A stretch of 28,129 nt of DNA from CAIMMJ01 sp037131955 (GTDB taxonomy: Bacteria > Bacteroidota > Bacteroidia > UBA4408). The translations under genes were made by a program, and so were the position numbers. The stretch lies in assembly GCA_037131955.1 (NCBI GenBank), contig JBAXQC010000036.1:1-28129 (forward strand), in the 5' to 3' direction. Shown in pieces: positions 16,472-24,142 of this stretch. The notes beneath the pieces are model-generated. The model was not told the DNA's origin and made no database searches. It saw only the letters and a program-made list of their open reading frames with translations. Each line of letters opens with the position of its first letter. Position 1 is the stretch's first letter.

Positions 16472-17192
16472 AAAAATCTACGTTAAAAATAGAGCTATAA
16501 ATTATTTTGATCTAGGAGAAGTAGATTATAAAATGGCTTGGGATTTTCAAGAAAAACTATTTGCAAATATTGTACTTACAAAAATTGAAAACAGAAAATT
16601 ACCCAATGAGGAAATAAAGCCAACCTCTAACTATTTAATTTTTTGTGAGCATCCTGCAGTATATACGTTAGGAAAAAGTGGTGATGAAAAAAACCTATTG
16701 GTAGACAGTGATTTTTTAGAACACAATAATGCAAACTTTTATAAAATAAATAGAGGTGGAGATATTACCTTCCACGGTTTGGGACAATTGGTAGGATATC
16801 CTATCTTAGACTTGGATAATTTCTTTACAGATATACATAAATACCTGAGGTTATTAGAAGATGTAATAATTGATACAATTAAAGATTACGGTTTAGTTGG
16901 AATGAGATATCCAGGTTTTACAGGTGTTTGGCTTGATTCAGATATCGTTGGAAAAGAAAGAAAAATTTGTGCAATGGGTGTGAGGTGCAGTAGATGGGTT
17001 ACAATGCATGGATGGGCTTTAAATGCCAATACAGACTTAAATTATTTTAAAAACATAGTTCCCTGTGGAATAAACGATAAAAATGTAACGTCAATAGAAA
17101 AAGAAATTGGAGAACCTGTTGACATGAATGAGTTGAAAAGAAAAATTTATATTAATTTCTGTAAAATTTTTGAGATTGATGATTTACAATAA
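16461..17192 (+). CDS. lipB: Lipoyl(octanoyl) transferase
   Basis: A 243-residue cytosolic enzyme that moves octanoyl from octanoyl-ACP to the lipoyl domains of 2-oxoacid dehydrogenases and GcvH, the first step of lipoate synthesis. The signature RGGDITFHGLGQLVGYP is at 98-114. K168 (in RKICAMG) and acyl-thioester C202 (in VPCGI) form the catalytic dyad. FCEHPAVYTLGKSG near 61-74 is the N-terminal family motif. The GTG start at 16461 overlaps the LRR gene by 11 nt, implying coupled translation. The chemistry links to acpP at the left of the window. Confidence 0.96.
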   Translation: MEDKKIYVKNRAINYFDLGEVDYKMAWDFQEKLFANIVLTKIENRKLPNEEIKPTSNYLIFCEHPAVYTLGKSGDEKNLLVDSDFLEHNNANFYKINRGGDITFHGLGQLVGYPILDLDNFFTDIHKYLRLLEDVIIDTIKDYGLVGMRYPGFTGVWLDSDIVGKERKICAMGVRCSRWVTMHGWALNANTDLNYFKNIVPCGINDKNVTSIEKEIGEPVDMNELKRKIYINFCKIFEIDDLQ

Positions 17193-17227
17193 ATAGATTT
17201 TATCTATACTTTAATAGAAACTATTGA
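17193..17227. terminator. Two short AT hairpins after lipB (possible weak terminator or control element)
   Basis: ATAGAT(17193-17198)/ATCTAT(17202-17207) forms a 6-bp stem with a 3-nt loop directly after the lipB stop. TTAATAG(17211-17217)/CTATTGA(17221-17227) forms a 7-bp stem with one G-U pair and an AAA loop. Neither is followed by a clean T run, so a terminator role is doubtful. The second stem overlaps the -33 side of the weak ahpC promoter. Confidence 0.3.
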
Positions 17228-17258
17228 TTTAAACTATTTATTATTTTTATCACCTTTG
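17224..17258 (+). promoter_or_regulatory. Weak candidate promoter for ahpC-ahpD
   Basis: TTG at 17224-17226 and CACCTTTG at 17251-17258 (one mismatch to TAnnTTTG) are 24 nt apart, slightly long. A start near 17265 leaves about 27 nt to the ahpC ATG. No clear OxyR- or PerR-type operator is visible. Confidence 0.3.
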
Positions 17259-17291
17259 GACTCGAAATAAATAAAGCAAAAAATAAATTAT

Positions 17292-17840
17292 ATGAAAAAT
17301 CAAATTTTATCAGTGGGTTCAGTTTTCCCAACATTCAAAAAAACTTCTGTTGTTTCAATAGAAAAAGGAAAAGAGTTCAAAGACATAAGCTCAGAAGATC
17401 ACAAATTAGCAGGAAAATGGATGGTGATGTTTTGGTGGCCAAAAGATTTTACGTTTGTTTGTCCAACAGAAATTGCAGAATTTAATTCAAAAGCAGGAGA
17501 TTTTTCTGACAGAGATGCTATGTTAATAGGTGCATCTACAGATACTGAATTTGTTCATGCTGCATGGAGAAGGGACCACAACGATTTAAGAGATTTAAAA
17601 TTTCCAATGCTAGCCGACACTTCTAAGTCTTTGGCCGAAGAGTTAGGAATTTTGAGTGCAGAAGAAAAAGTTGCTTACAGAGTTACTTACATTGTAGATC
17701 CAGAAGGAATTATACGTTGGGTGTGTGTAAATGATTTAAGTGTTGGAAGGAATGTAAATGAAGTATTAAGAGTGTTAGATGCTTTGCAAACAGATGAGTT
17801 GTGTCCGTGCAATTGGGTTAAAGGAGAAGCAACTTTATAA
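17292..17840 (+). CDS. ahpC: Alkyl hydroperoxide reductase AhpC, three-cysteine (mycobacterial-like) peroxiredoxin
   Basis: A 182-residue typical peroxiredoxin that reduces H2O2, organic peroxides and possibly peroxynitrite. The peroxidatic C57 sits in FTFVCPTEIAEF. The C-terminal ELCPCNW places two resolving cysteines at C171 and C173, as in Mycobacterium tuberculosis AhpC (C61, C174, C176), which works with AhpD rather than AhpF. The gene next door encodes an AhpD-like protein 8 nt downstream, supporting that electron route. There is no signal peptide, so it is cytosolic. A 99-nt upstream gap should hold its own promoter. Confidence 0.95.
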   Translation: MKNQILSVGSVFPTFKKTSVVSIEKGKEFKDISSEDHKLAGKWMVMFWWPKDFTFVCPTEIAEFNSKAGDFSDRDAMLIGASTDTEFVHAAWRRDHNDLRDLKFPMLADTSKSLAEELGILSAEEKVAYRVTYIVDPEGIIRWVCVNDLSVGRNVNEVLRVLDALQTDELCPCNWVKGEATL

Positions 17841-17848
17841 GTATAGAA

Positions 17849-18439
17849 ATGGAATCACTTATTGTAAACGAAACTAAATTTAATTTACTAAAAGATTTAG
17901 GTTTAGCAGAGAACAGTTATTTCTCTCATTTGGATAAGCTAGCCGAGAGTGACAGTAGGTATTTAAAAGATTTAAGAATAAATACAGGAAATGCATTTAA
18001 TAGTCCTAACATAAATAAAAAAGAAAGTTATTTGTTGGCATTGAGCGTTGCTTACAACGAGAAAAACTTAGTGCTTTCTTCATGTTTTGAAAAATTGGCA
18101 GAGGCAAATGGCGCAACTGTTGCAGAGATAGCTGAAACTGCGGCCTGCACATCATTATTAAATGCAAACAATGTTTTTTACAGGTTCAGGCATTATGTAG
18201 AAAAAGAATCATACAATGCTATGCCTGCCGGAATTAAAATGTCTGTGATGGGTAATCCAGTTCTTGGAAAAGAGTTTTTTGAGCTAATGAGTTTGGTAGT
18301 TTCTGCTTTAAACGGATGTGAAATGTGTGTAAAATCTCACGAAGAATCAGTTAAAAATCATGGAGCCACAGAATCGAGAATATTCGACGCCATTAGATTA
18401 GGTTCTTTATTAAAATCATTAAGTGTGATTATTAAATAA
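17849..18439 (+). CDS. ahpD: AhpD-like alkylhydroperoxidase (carboxymuconolactone decarboxylase family)
   Basis: A 196-residue helical protein, presumed reductant of AhpC. The redox motif is C157-E-M-C160, with H164 four residues later and E145 twelve before C157. These match Cys130, Cys133, His137 and Glu118 of the mycobacterial protein. The position of the mycobacterial His132 holds Met159, so the proton relay is altered, though the disulfide chemistry should remain. It starts 8 nt after ahpC and is followed by a strong terminator, making a two-gene unit. A generic CMD-family peroxidase with no AhpC link is the alternative, but the pairing argues against it. Confidence 0.88.
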   Translation: MESLIVNETKFNLLKDLGLAENSYFSHLDKLAESDSRYLKDLRINTGNAFNSPNINKKESYLLALSVAYNEKNLVLSSCFEKLAEANGATVAEIAETAACTSLLNANNVFYRFRHYVEKESYNAMPAGIKMSVMGNPVLGKEFFELMSLVVSALNGCEMCVKSHEESVKNHGATESRIFDAIRLGSLLKSLSVIIK

Positions 18440-18460
18440 AACATTCTGCTTATTATTAAA

Positions 18461-18488
18461 AGGCTGGGAAAACTCTCAGCCTTTTTTT
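18461..18488. terminator. Bidirectional intrinsic terminator between ahpD and dnaX
   Basis: AGGCTGGGA (18461-18469) pairs with TCTCAGCCT (18474-18482) across an AAAC loop, with one G-U pair, and the stem extends outward by A-T pairs. Seven T follow on the plus strand (18482-18488), and an A run before the stem gives a T run on the minus strand. It terminates ahpD and the convergent dnaX, whose stop codon at 18487-18489 touches the T run. Confidence 0.9.
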
Positions 18489-20289
18489 ATGAAACTTCCA
18501 TGTCCAACTTTTCCTTGAACAAAGTGATGTTTGGATTTAATTCTTCCATTCGTTTAAATTTTTCAGTAACGGTATAATACTTCCGTTCTTTGCTGTTTTC
18601 ATTTGTAACGATTTCAAAAGATAATTTTAGAGAATAATTTTTTAGTTCTTTTCTTAGATAACCTAAAAAATCCATGCTAATTACATTTAAATCTTCCTTT
18701 TGAGTACTGTTCATTACATTATAAACTACTTCAAAATTTTCTTTGAGTTCAGGCTTAAAGGTGGTGAGTGTAGAGTGTAAGAATACTTTTTTATCTTCTA
18801 ACAGTTTATCTGTAAAAATTTTCCATTGAGTTTCTAAATCCTCCTGTGTAAAAGCGAGACGAGGAAGGTCTTTTTCGTTTGTGCTATCTTCGGTCTTTTT
18901 TTCTGATTCTTTTTTATTTCCAGAGAGAATACTAATGGTGTTTAATTTGGGAATACTAACATTAAGCCCAAGAGTAGAAATAGAAGTGGGTTTGGCTTGA
19001 GCAACGATTGGTGTTTCTACTTTTTCTGTTGGTTTATTTGTAATTATAGTTGATGGAGAATCATGTGTGATGTTTTTTACATCATTGCCTGATTCATTTT
19101 TATGTTCTTGAACAATATCTAGTGATTCTTCTGTTTTTACTGACTCAAACGAAGGAGTTTGTTCACTTATGTCATTTTTTTTTTCTTCGGCTCTGCCTGT
19201 ACCTTGCAATGCCATTTTTATTAAAGCTAATTCTACCAAGAGCCGTGTATTTTTGCTTTGCTTAAAATTTAACTCTGTCTCATTGCAGGCATTTAAACAA
19301 TAAAAAATAAAAGCAGGGGTACATTTTGAACCTTGTTCTTTGTATTTTTCTTTGATGTTATTTCCTGTTTCAATTAAATGCACTGTAGCCGGATTTCTGG
19401 CTACTATTAAATTTCTGAAATGTGATGCTAATCCGGAAATAAAATTTAAACCGTCAAAACCATTGGCAAGAATTTGATCGTAACGGAGTAGGGTTCCCGC
19501 TATGTCCTTATTCAAAAATCCTTCGGTGAAAGCAAAGTAGTAATCGTAATCTAAAATATTTAAATTGGTGATAACAGCTTGGTAAGAAACATCTGCATTA
19601 GAAAAACTTACAATCTGATCGAACATAGAACAGGCGTCTCTTAGTCCACCATCAGCTTTTTGAGCAATTATATGCAAAGCATCGGAGTCGTATTTTACAT
19701 TTTCACTCTTTGCTATAAACTCTAAATGATGGGCAATATCTTCGAGTTTAATTCTGTGAAAATCGAAAATTTGGCAACGCGATAAAATAGTTGGGATGAT
19801 TTTGTGTCTTTCGGTTGTTGCTAGAATAAAGATTGCATGTGCAGGAGGCTCCTCTAGAGTTTTTAAAAATGCATTGAATGCCTGATTGGAAAGCATGTGC
19901 ACCTCATCAATTATAAACACTCTGTATTTGCCAATTTGAGGAGCAAATCTTACTTGCTCTACAAGGGTTCTAATGTCGTCTACCGAATTATTTGAGGCAG
20001 CATCAAGTTCAATAATATTAAACGATTGACCGTTGTTAAACGAGGTACAAGATTCACAATTGTTGCACGGCTCTGTGTTTTCGTCAATGTTTAAACAGTT
20101 AATTGTTTTTGCTAAAATTCTGGCGCAAGTAGTTTTTCCAACTCCTCTTGGTCCACAAAATAAAAAAGCCTGAGGCAAATGGTTACTGCTAATAGAATTT
20201 TTAAGAGTGGTAGTAATATGCTTTTGTCCTACAACACTTTCAAAAATTGCCGGCCTGTATTTTCTTGCCGATACAACAAATTGCTCCAT
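18487..20289 (-). CDS. dnaX: DNA polymerase III subunit tau/gamma (clamp loader ATPase)
   Basis: A 600-residue AAA+ subunit that loads the sliding clamp and couples the replisome. Walker A GPRGVGKT is at 46-53, zinc cysteines at C65, C75, C78 and C81, Walker B DEVH at 128-131, and the SRC arginine-finger motif at 170-172. The clamp-loader collar ends about 365. A Glu/Lys/Thr-rich linker runs about 366-475, and a tau-type C-terminal domain fills 476-600. Codons 463-465 read GAA AAA AAG, a classic slippery sequence with a -1 frame stop three codons on (18884-18886), so a 468-residue gamma-like form is possible. Its ATG overlaps the stop of the sugar dehydrogenase gene by 1 nt (TAATG). Confidence 0.97.
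   Translation of the reverse strand: MEQFVVSARKYRPAIFESVVGQKHITTTLKNSISSNHLPQAFLFCGPRGVGKTTCARILAKTINCLNIDENTEPCNNCESCTSFNNGQSFNIIELDAASNNSVDDIRTLVEQVRFAPQIGKYRVFIIDEVHMLSNQAFNAFLKTLEEPPAHAIFILATTERHKIIPTILSRCQIFDFHRIKLEDIAHHLEFIAKSENVKYDSDALHIIAQKADGGLRDACSMFDQIVSFSNADVSYQAVITNLNILDYDYYFAFTEGFLNKDIAGTLLRYDQILANGFDGLNFISGLASHFRNLIVARNPATVHLIETGNNIKEKYKEQGSKCTPAFIFYCLNACNETELNFKQSKNTRLLVELALIKMALQGTGRAEEKKNDISEQTPSFESVKTEESLDIVQEHKNESGNDVKNITHDSPSTIITNKPTEKVETPIVAQAKPTSISTLGLNVSIPKLNTISILSGNKKESEKKTEDSTNEKDLPRLAFTQEDLETQWKIFTDKLLEDKKVFLHSTLTTFKPELKENFEVVYNVMNSTQKEDLNVISMDFLGYLRKELKNYSLKLSFEIVTNENSKERKYYTVTEKFKRMEELNPNITLFKEKLDMEVS
18884..18903 (-). promoter_or_regulatory. Candidate programmed -1 frameshift (or slippage) site in dnaX
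   Basis: On the minus strand, codons 463-465 are GAA AAA AAG, so the heptamer A AAA AAG (18901 to 18895) is in the correct phase for a tandem -1 slip. After it the -1 frame reads GAC CGA AGA TAG, stopping at 18886-18884. The product would be 465 shared residues plus Asp-Arg-Arg. Seven consecutive A also make polymerase slippage conceivable. No strong downstream stem and no good upstream Shine-Dalgarno-like stimulator is visible. Only a weak GAC/GAAG-CTTC/GTC pairing can be drawn. Confidence 0.45.
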
Positions 20290-22169
20290 TATTCAATAAT
20301 CATTAGGCGTTGGGTGTAAAAATTATTATCTGTTGCAAATTTAATGGTGTAAATTCCAGCATTTAATCCTTGCGTAGAAAATGTTTTTTGTGTTGGATTG
20401 TAATTGTTAATTGTAATTTGTTTTCCAGTTACATCAAACAACTGAACGTTACTAATAAAGTTAGTGCTATTGCCAATTTTTACGATATTCCCTTTTACAA
20501 CAGGATTAGGGAACAAGATAGAATTTGATGCCTTCGCTTCAAAAATATTTACATTAGTTGTAAATAAAACTGAGTCGATTTGTGACCATGTGCAACCTTC
20601 GCTGTCTGTTAATGTAACAGTAATATTATTGTATCCTTCAACCAATAAATTTTCGCTTATAATATTACCTGCTAATCCGTTTATAAATACTTGAGCAGTT
20701 GGAATATTTGTAATTATCGTGTCATTTTCAAATCCGGGATTGTATATTGCTGAATAACCACTAAGTATAATTTCTGGCGAGGTATTTACAATTGCATTAA
20801 CCAATGAAGATGTTGCAGAACATCCTGCACCGTTTGTAACCGTTATTGAATAATTTCCGGGTTGATTTGCATCTATCCAATAATTTGTTGCACCTGCTAA
20901 AGCAACACCATTTAATGACCATTGATAGGATAGTCCATTCGATCTGAGTGCAACCAATCTTGTAGATGCACCTGGGCAATACGAAACAGAGTCGTTGCTA
21001 TTAATAAATGCAACAGGGCAAGGATTAGGGGCATTAATTTTATAGATTATACTATTAGTAGTTGCTGCAGTTGCAACATACATGTCTCCTAAATAGTTTT
21101 CGCCAAACGAAACAAAACTACCAGTTGTTACTCCTGTAAAAATTCCATTTGTAAACGTTCCATTAGACTCTTTTCTTACCCACCAAAATCTTCCACTGCA
21201 ATAGTCAGCAACTAAATAATAACCAAATAAACTTTGATGTGTTGCACCCCTATAAACAATTCCTCCTGTAACAGAACAACTACTGGTTGAAGTGTGATTG
21301 TATTCAAAAATTGGTGGAACATAAGTGGAAGCAGAAAGGCATCCGGTTGTATTGTAAGGATGATTTAATCCTTCGTAACACCGCCAACCGTAATTTTCTC
21401 CACCTGCACTGTTCGCTGCCTGAAAATCAACTTCTTCATAAACATCTTGCCCTACATCACCAATCCAAAGATCGCCGGTGATTCTGTCGAAACTCCATTT
21501 CCAGGGATTTCTTAAACCATAAGCCCAAATTTCTGGAGCATAAGCAGAATTTCCAACAAATGGGTTGGATGCTGGAACGGAATAAGGCTGTGCACCATTA
21601 ACATCAATTCTAAGCATTTTTCCCAAGCTAGATAATTTATTTTGCGAATTATTTTGAGGGTCTCCTGCGCTTCCGCCATCGCCCATGCCAATGTACAAAT
21701 ATCCATCAGGACCAAAATCTAAATTTCCTCCGTTATGGTTAGTGTAGGGTTGAGCAATTGTTAACAAATTTAATTCAGAGTTAGGCAATGCTAAATTAGA
21801 GTCTGCAGGATTTACAGAAAACCTTGAAACCCTAGTTGCTCCATCGGATTGGCGAGTATAGTTTATATAAAAATACCCGTTTTGCTTATAATTAGGATGA
21901 AAAGCTAATCCCAACAGACCCCTTTCTCCACCACCCTGACTTACAATTGAAGCAAGGTCAATAAATGGTGTGGTTCTTTTTACTCCTAATGAATCACAAA
22001 TAATAATTTTGCCTTTTTGTTGTGTGATAAATAATCTACTATCTCCACAATTGGCTATATCTGTTAATGAGGCATATCCAGTTGAAAAAGAACTCAAGGA
22101 TATTGTTGGTTGTGCAAACACCTTAAAAGTAATAAGTAAGGCAATAATAATTGTGTATTTTTTTTTCAT
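20289..22169 (-). CDS. Exported PQQ-type glucose/sorbosone dehydrogenase with T9SS type A domain
   Basis: A 626-residue secreted protein. A signal peptide (1-20, ending KVFAQ) is followed by a six-bladed beta-propeller of the soluble quinoprotein glucose dehydrogenase family (about 25-380). H145 in TNHNGGNL and R220 in YGLRNPWKWSFD match the catalytic His144 and PQQ-contacting Arg228 of the Acinetobacter enzyme. GERGLLGLAFHPNY at 81-94 is a family signature. An Ig/PKD-like segment (about 385-475) and a linker lead to a type A sorting domain (about 545-626, with FPNPVVKG). It presumably oxidises sugars outside the cell. No PQQ synthesis gene is in view, so cofactor scavenging is possible. It is co-transcribed with dnaX through a TAATG junction. 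Confidence 0.92.
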   Translation of the reverse strand: MKKKYTIIIALLITFKVFAQPTISLSSFSTGYASLTDIANCGDSRLFITQQKGKIIICDSLGVKRTTPFIDLASIVSQGGGERGLLGLAFHPNYKQNGYFYINYTRQSDGATRVSRFSVNPADSNLALPNSELNLLTIAQPYTNHNGGNLDFGPDGYLYIGMGDGGSAGDPQNNSQNKLSSLGKMLRIDVNGAQPYSVPASNPFVGNSAYAPEIWAYGLRNPWKWSFDRITGDLWIGDVGQDVYEEVDFQAANSAGGENYGWRCYEGLNHPYNTTGCLSASTYVPPIFEYNHTSTSSCSVTGGIVYRGATHQSLFGYYLVADYCSGRFWWVRKESNGTFTNGIFTGVTTGSFVSFGENYLGDMYVATAATTNSIIYKINAPNPCPVAFINSNDSVSYCPGASTRLVALRSNGLSYQWSLNGVALAGATNYWIDANQPGNYSITVTNGAGCSATSSLVNAIVNTSPEIILSGYSAIYNPGFENDTIITNIPTAQVFINGLAGNIISENLLVEGYNNITVTLTDSEGCTWSQIDSVLFTTNVNIFEAKASNSILFPNPVVKGNIVKIGNSTNFISNVQLFDVTGKQITINNYNPTQKTFSTQGLNAGIYTIKFATDNNFYTQRLMIIE

Positions 22170-22261
22170 TTTAATCTTTAAATTAGTGTTGAAATATAGG
22201 AAGATTTTATTTTACAGTAAATAATTTTTTTTCAAACATTTTGTAAACGAATAACAATAGT

Positions 22262-22750
22262 TTATTTAACACCCAAATCGCCTGCTGTAAACATTAAAGG
22301 CAAAATATCTTTAACGCTGCTAATTTCATAAATATTACCCGTTTCACCCATCAATAATAGAATAATATTACCTGATTTACTTTCATATTCTGCCAACACC
22401 TGGCGGCATGCACCACAAGGCGAAATTGGTTTGTCTATTTTAATTTCATTGGAATGGGCAACCACAGCAATTTTTTTTACTTTCATGTTTGGATGAGTGG
22501 CTGAAGCAGAGAAAACGGCAACTCTTTCGGCACAAATACCACTGGGGTAAGCTGCGTTTTCTTGATTGTTCCCTACACAAATTTCATCGTTTTCTAATCG
22601 AATTGCTGCACCCACATAAAACTTAGAATATGGAGCGTAAGCATCATTTGCTGCTAAGTGTGCTTTTGCTATTAGTTCTTGGTCATCGGCACAAAGTTCA
22701 CTTAAACTACTGTATTCTTTGATGGTAGATTTTATTTCAAACTGTTTCAT
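22262..22750 (-). CDS. cdd: Cytidine deaminase
   Basis: A 162-residue zinc enzyme of pyrimidine salvage that converts cytidine or deoxycytidine to the uridine form. C73-A-E75 in SGICAERVAVF and C112-G-A-C115 in SPCGACRQ supply the three zinc cysteines and the catalytic glutamate. APYSKFYVGAA at 39-49 and NNQENAAY at 61-68 form the nucleoside pocket. The ATG at 22750 is chosen. An in-frame extension to 22795 would run into the gcdH terminator and adds residues unlike the family. It lies 92 nt upstream of the sugar dehydrogenase gene. Confidence 0.95.
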   Translation of the reverse strand: MKQFEIKSTIKEYSSLSELCADDQELIAKAHLAANDAYAPYSKFYVGAAIRLENDEICVGNNQENAAYPSGICAERVAVFSASATHPNMKVKKIAVVAHSNEIKIDKPISPCGACRQVLAEYESKSGNIILLLMGETGNIYEISSVKDILPLMFTAGDLGVK

Positions 22751-22779
22751 AAATTTGACTTTATAAATTTTTTCCCGAC

Positions 22780-22805
22780 AAAAAAAGCGTAGCAAAAGCC
22801 ACGCT
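22780..22805 (-). terminator. Intrinsic terminator after gcdH
   Basis: On the minus strand, AGCGTGGC/GCTACGCT (22805-22798 and 22793-22786) pair around a TTTT loop with one mismatch (G-A as read) inside the stem, followed by six T (22785-22780). It lies 35 nt past the gcdH stop and just ahead of cdd, so cdd is probably expressed from its own promoter or by read-through. Confidence 0.75.
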
Positions 22806-22839
22806 CAATTGTTTGAATATATTACAATAATACAATTAT

Positions 22840-24024
22840 TTACTCAAAAGCAGAAATTCCAGTTACATCGTACCCTGTAATTAACAAATGAATATCATGA
22901 GTTCCTTCGTAAGTAACTACAGATTCCAGGTTCATCATGTGTCTCATGATAGGATATTCTCCGGTAATTCCCATTCCTCCGTGAATTTGTCTTGCTTCGC
23001 GGGCAATAGTTAAGGCAGTATGAACACTGTTTCTTTTGGCCATTGAAATTTGTGCAGGCGTTGCTCTGTTTTCGTTTTTGAGAACACCCAAGCGCCATAC
23101 CATCAATTGACCTTTGGTGATTTCTGTAATCATCTCAGCCAATTTTTTTTGTGTCAATTGAAATCCTCCTATAGGTCTTCCAAATTGAATTCTTTCTTTT
23201 GAATAACGTAATGCAGAATCGTAGCAATCCATTGCAGCTCCCATTGCTCCCCAAGCTATTCCAAATCTAGCACTGTTAAGGCAGCTCAATGGGCCTTTTA
23301 ATCCTTTGATGTTTGGTAATAAATTTTCTTTTGGAACTTTAACATTGTCAAATACAAGTTCACCTGTTGCACTGGCTCTTAAGCTCCATTTGCCATGGGT
23401 TTCTGGAGTAGAAAAACCTTCCATTCCTCTTTCTACAATAATTCCTCTAATTACACCTTCTTCGTCTTTTGCCCAAACTACTGCAACATCTGCAAATGGT
23501 GAATTTGAAATCCACATTTTTGCACCGTTCAATAAATAATGGTCGCCTTTGTCTTTTATGTTAGTGAGCATTCCGGCAGGGTTTGAACCGTGGTCAGGTT
23601 CAGTTAAACCAAAGCAACCCATCCATTCGCCAGAAGCTAATTTGGGCAAATATTTTTTACGTTGTTCTTCGCTTCCAAAGCTATAAATTGGATACATTAC
23701 CAATGAACTTTGAACCGATGCTGTAGAACGCAATCCGCTATCTCCTCTCTCTAATTCTTGCATAATTAAACCATAGGAAATTTGATCTAAGCCTGCACCG
23801 CCATATTCTGTTGGAATGTAAGGACCAAATGCACCAATTTCGGCAAGACCTTTTATCCACTGTTTAGGAAATTCTGCCTTTTGACAAGCATCTTCTACAA
23901 TAGGAGAAACTTCTTTTTTTACCCAAGCCCTTGCAGTGTCTCTAATGAGCTTGTGTTCGTCCGTTAATAATTCGTCTAATAGATAATAATCTGGGTGTTG
24001 GTATACGTCTGTTTTGGCAGCCAT
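22840..24024 (-). CDS. gcdH: Glutaryl-CoA dehydrogenase (acyl-CoA dehydrogenase family)
   Basis: A 394-residue FAD enzyme. The catalytic base is E373 in TYEGTHDIH; the sequence after it (DIHLLITG-x-x-x-TGI-x-AF) is the C-terminal hallmark of glutaryl-CoA dehydrogenase, which oxidises and decarboxylates glutaryl-CoA to crotonyl-CoA in lysine and tryptophan breakdown. Flavin-contact motifs FGLTEPDHGSNP and WISNSPFADV and the QIHGGMGITGEYP stretch are present. An isobutyryl- or other short-chain dehydrogenase is the alternative but fits the end less well. No signal peptide is present, so it acts in the cytosol, passing electrons to ETF. It is monocistronic: promoter at 24047-24083, terminator at 22780-22805. 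Confidence 0.92.
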   Translation of the reverse strand: MAAKTDVYQHPDYYLLDELLTDEHKLIRDTARAWVKKEVSPIVEDACQKAEFPKQWIKGLAEIGAFGPYIPTEYGGAGLDQISYGLIMQELERGDSGLRSTASVQSSLVMYPIYSFGSEEQRKKYLPKLASGEWMGCFGLTEPDHGSNPAGMLTNIKDKGDHYLLNGAKMWISNSPFADVAVVWAKDEEGVIRGIIVERGMEGFSTPETHGKWSLRASATGELVFDNVKVPKENLLPNIKGLKGPLSCLNSARFGIAWGAMGAAMDCYDSALRYSKERIQFGRPIGGFQLTQKKLAEMITEITKGQLMVWRLGVLKNENRATPAQISMAKRNSVHTALTIAREARQIHGGMGITGEYPIMRHMMNLESVVTYEGTHDIHLLITGYDVTGISAFE

Positions 24025-24046
24025 TTTTTTTAATTTTTTAGGTGTG

Positions 24047-24083
24047 CAAAAGTAATTGTTTTTTTTATACGATCTCTTTCAAA
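24047..24083 (-). promoter_or_regulatory. Candidate promoter for gcdH
   Basis: On the minus strand, TTTG at 24083-24080 and a perfect TAnnTTTG (TACTTTTG, 24054-24047) are 25 nt apart. Spacing is a little long, but the -7 match is exact. Transcription near 24040 leaves about 16 nt to the ATG. The 118-nt gap also has to hold the start for the divergent Wzz gene, for which I see no clear element. Confidence 0.5.
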
Positions 24084-24142
24084 ACACATAGAATTGTAGA
24101 ATGTTTCTGATTTGATTAATTTCACCGCAATTTATTGCACAA

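Noticed and set aside
22751..22795. Fifteen-residue N-terminal extension of cytidine deaminase
   Set aside because: It runs into the gcdH terminator stem and adds residues (LRFFCREKIYKVKF) unlike the family. The internal ATG gives the standard length.
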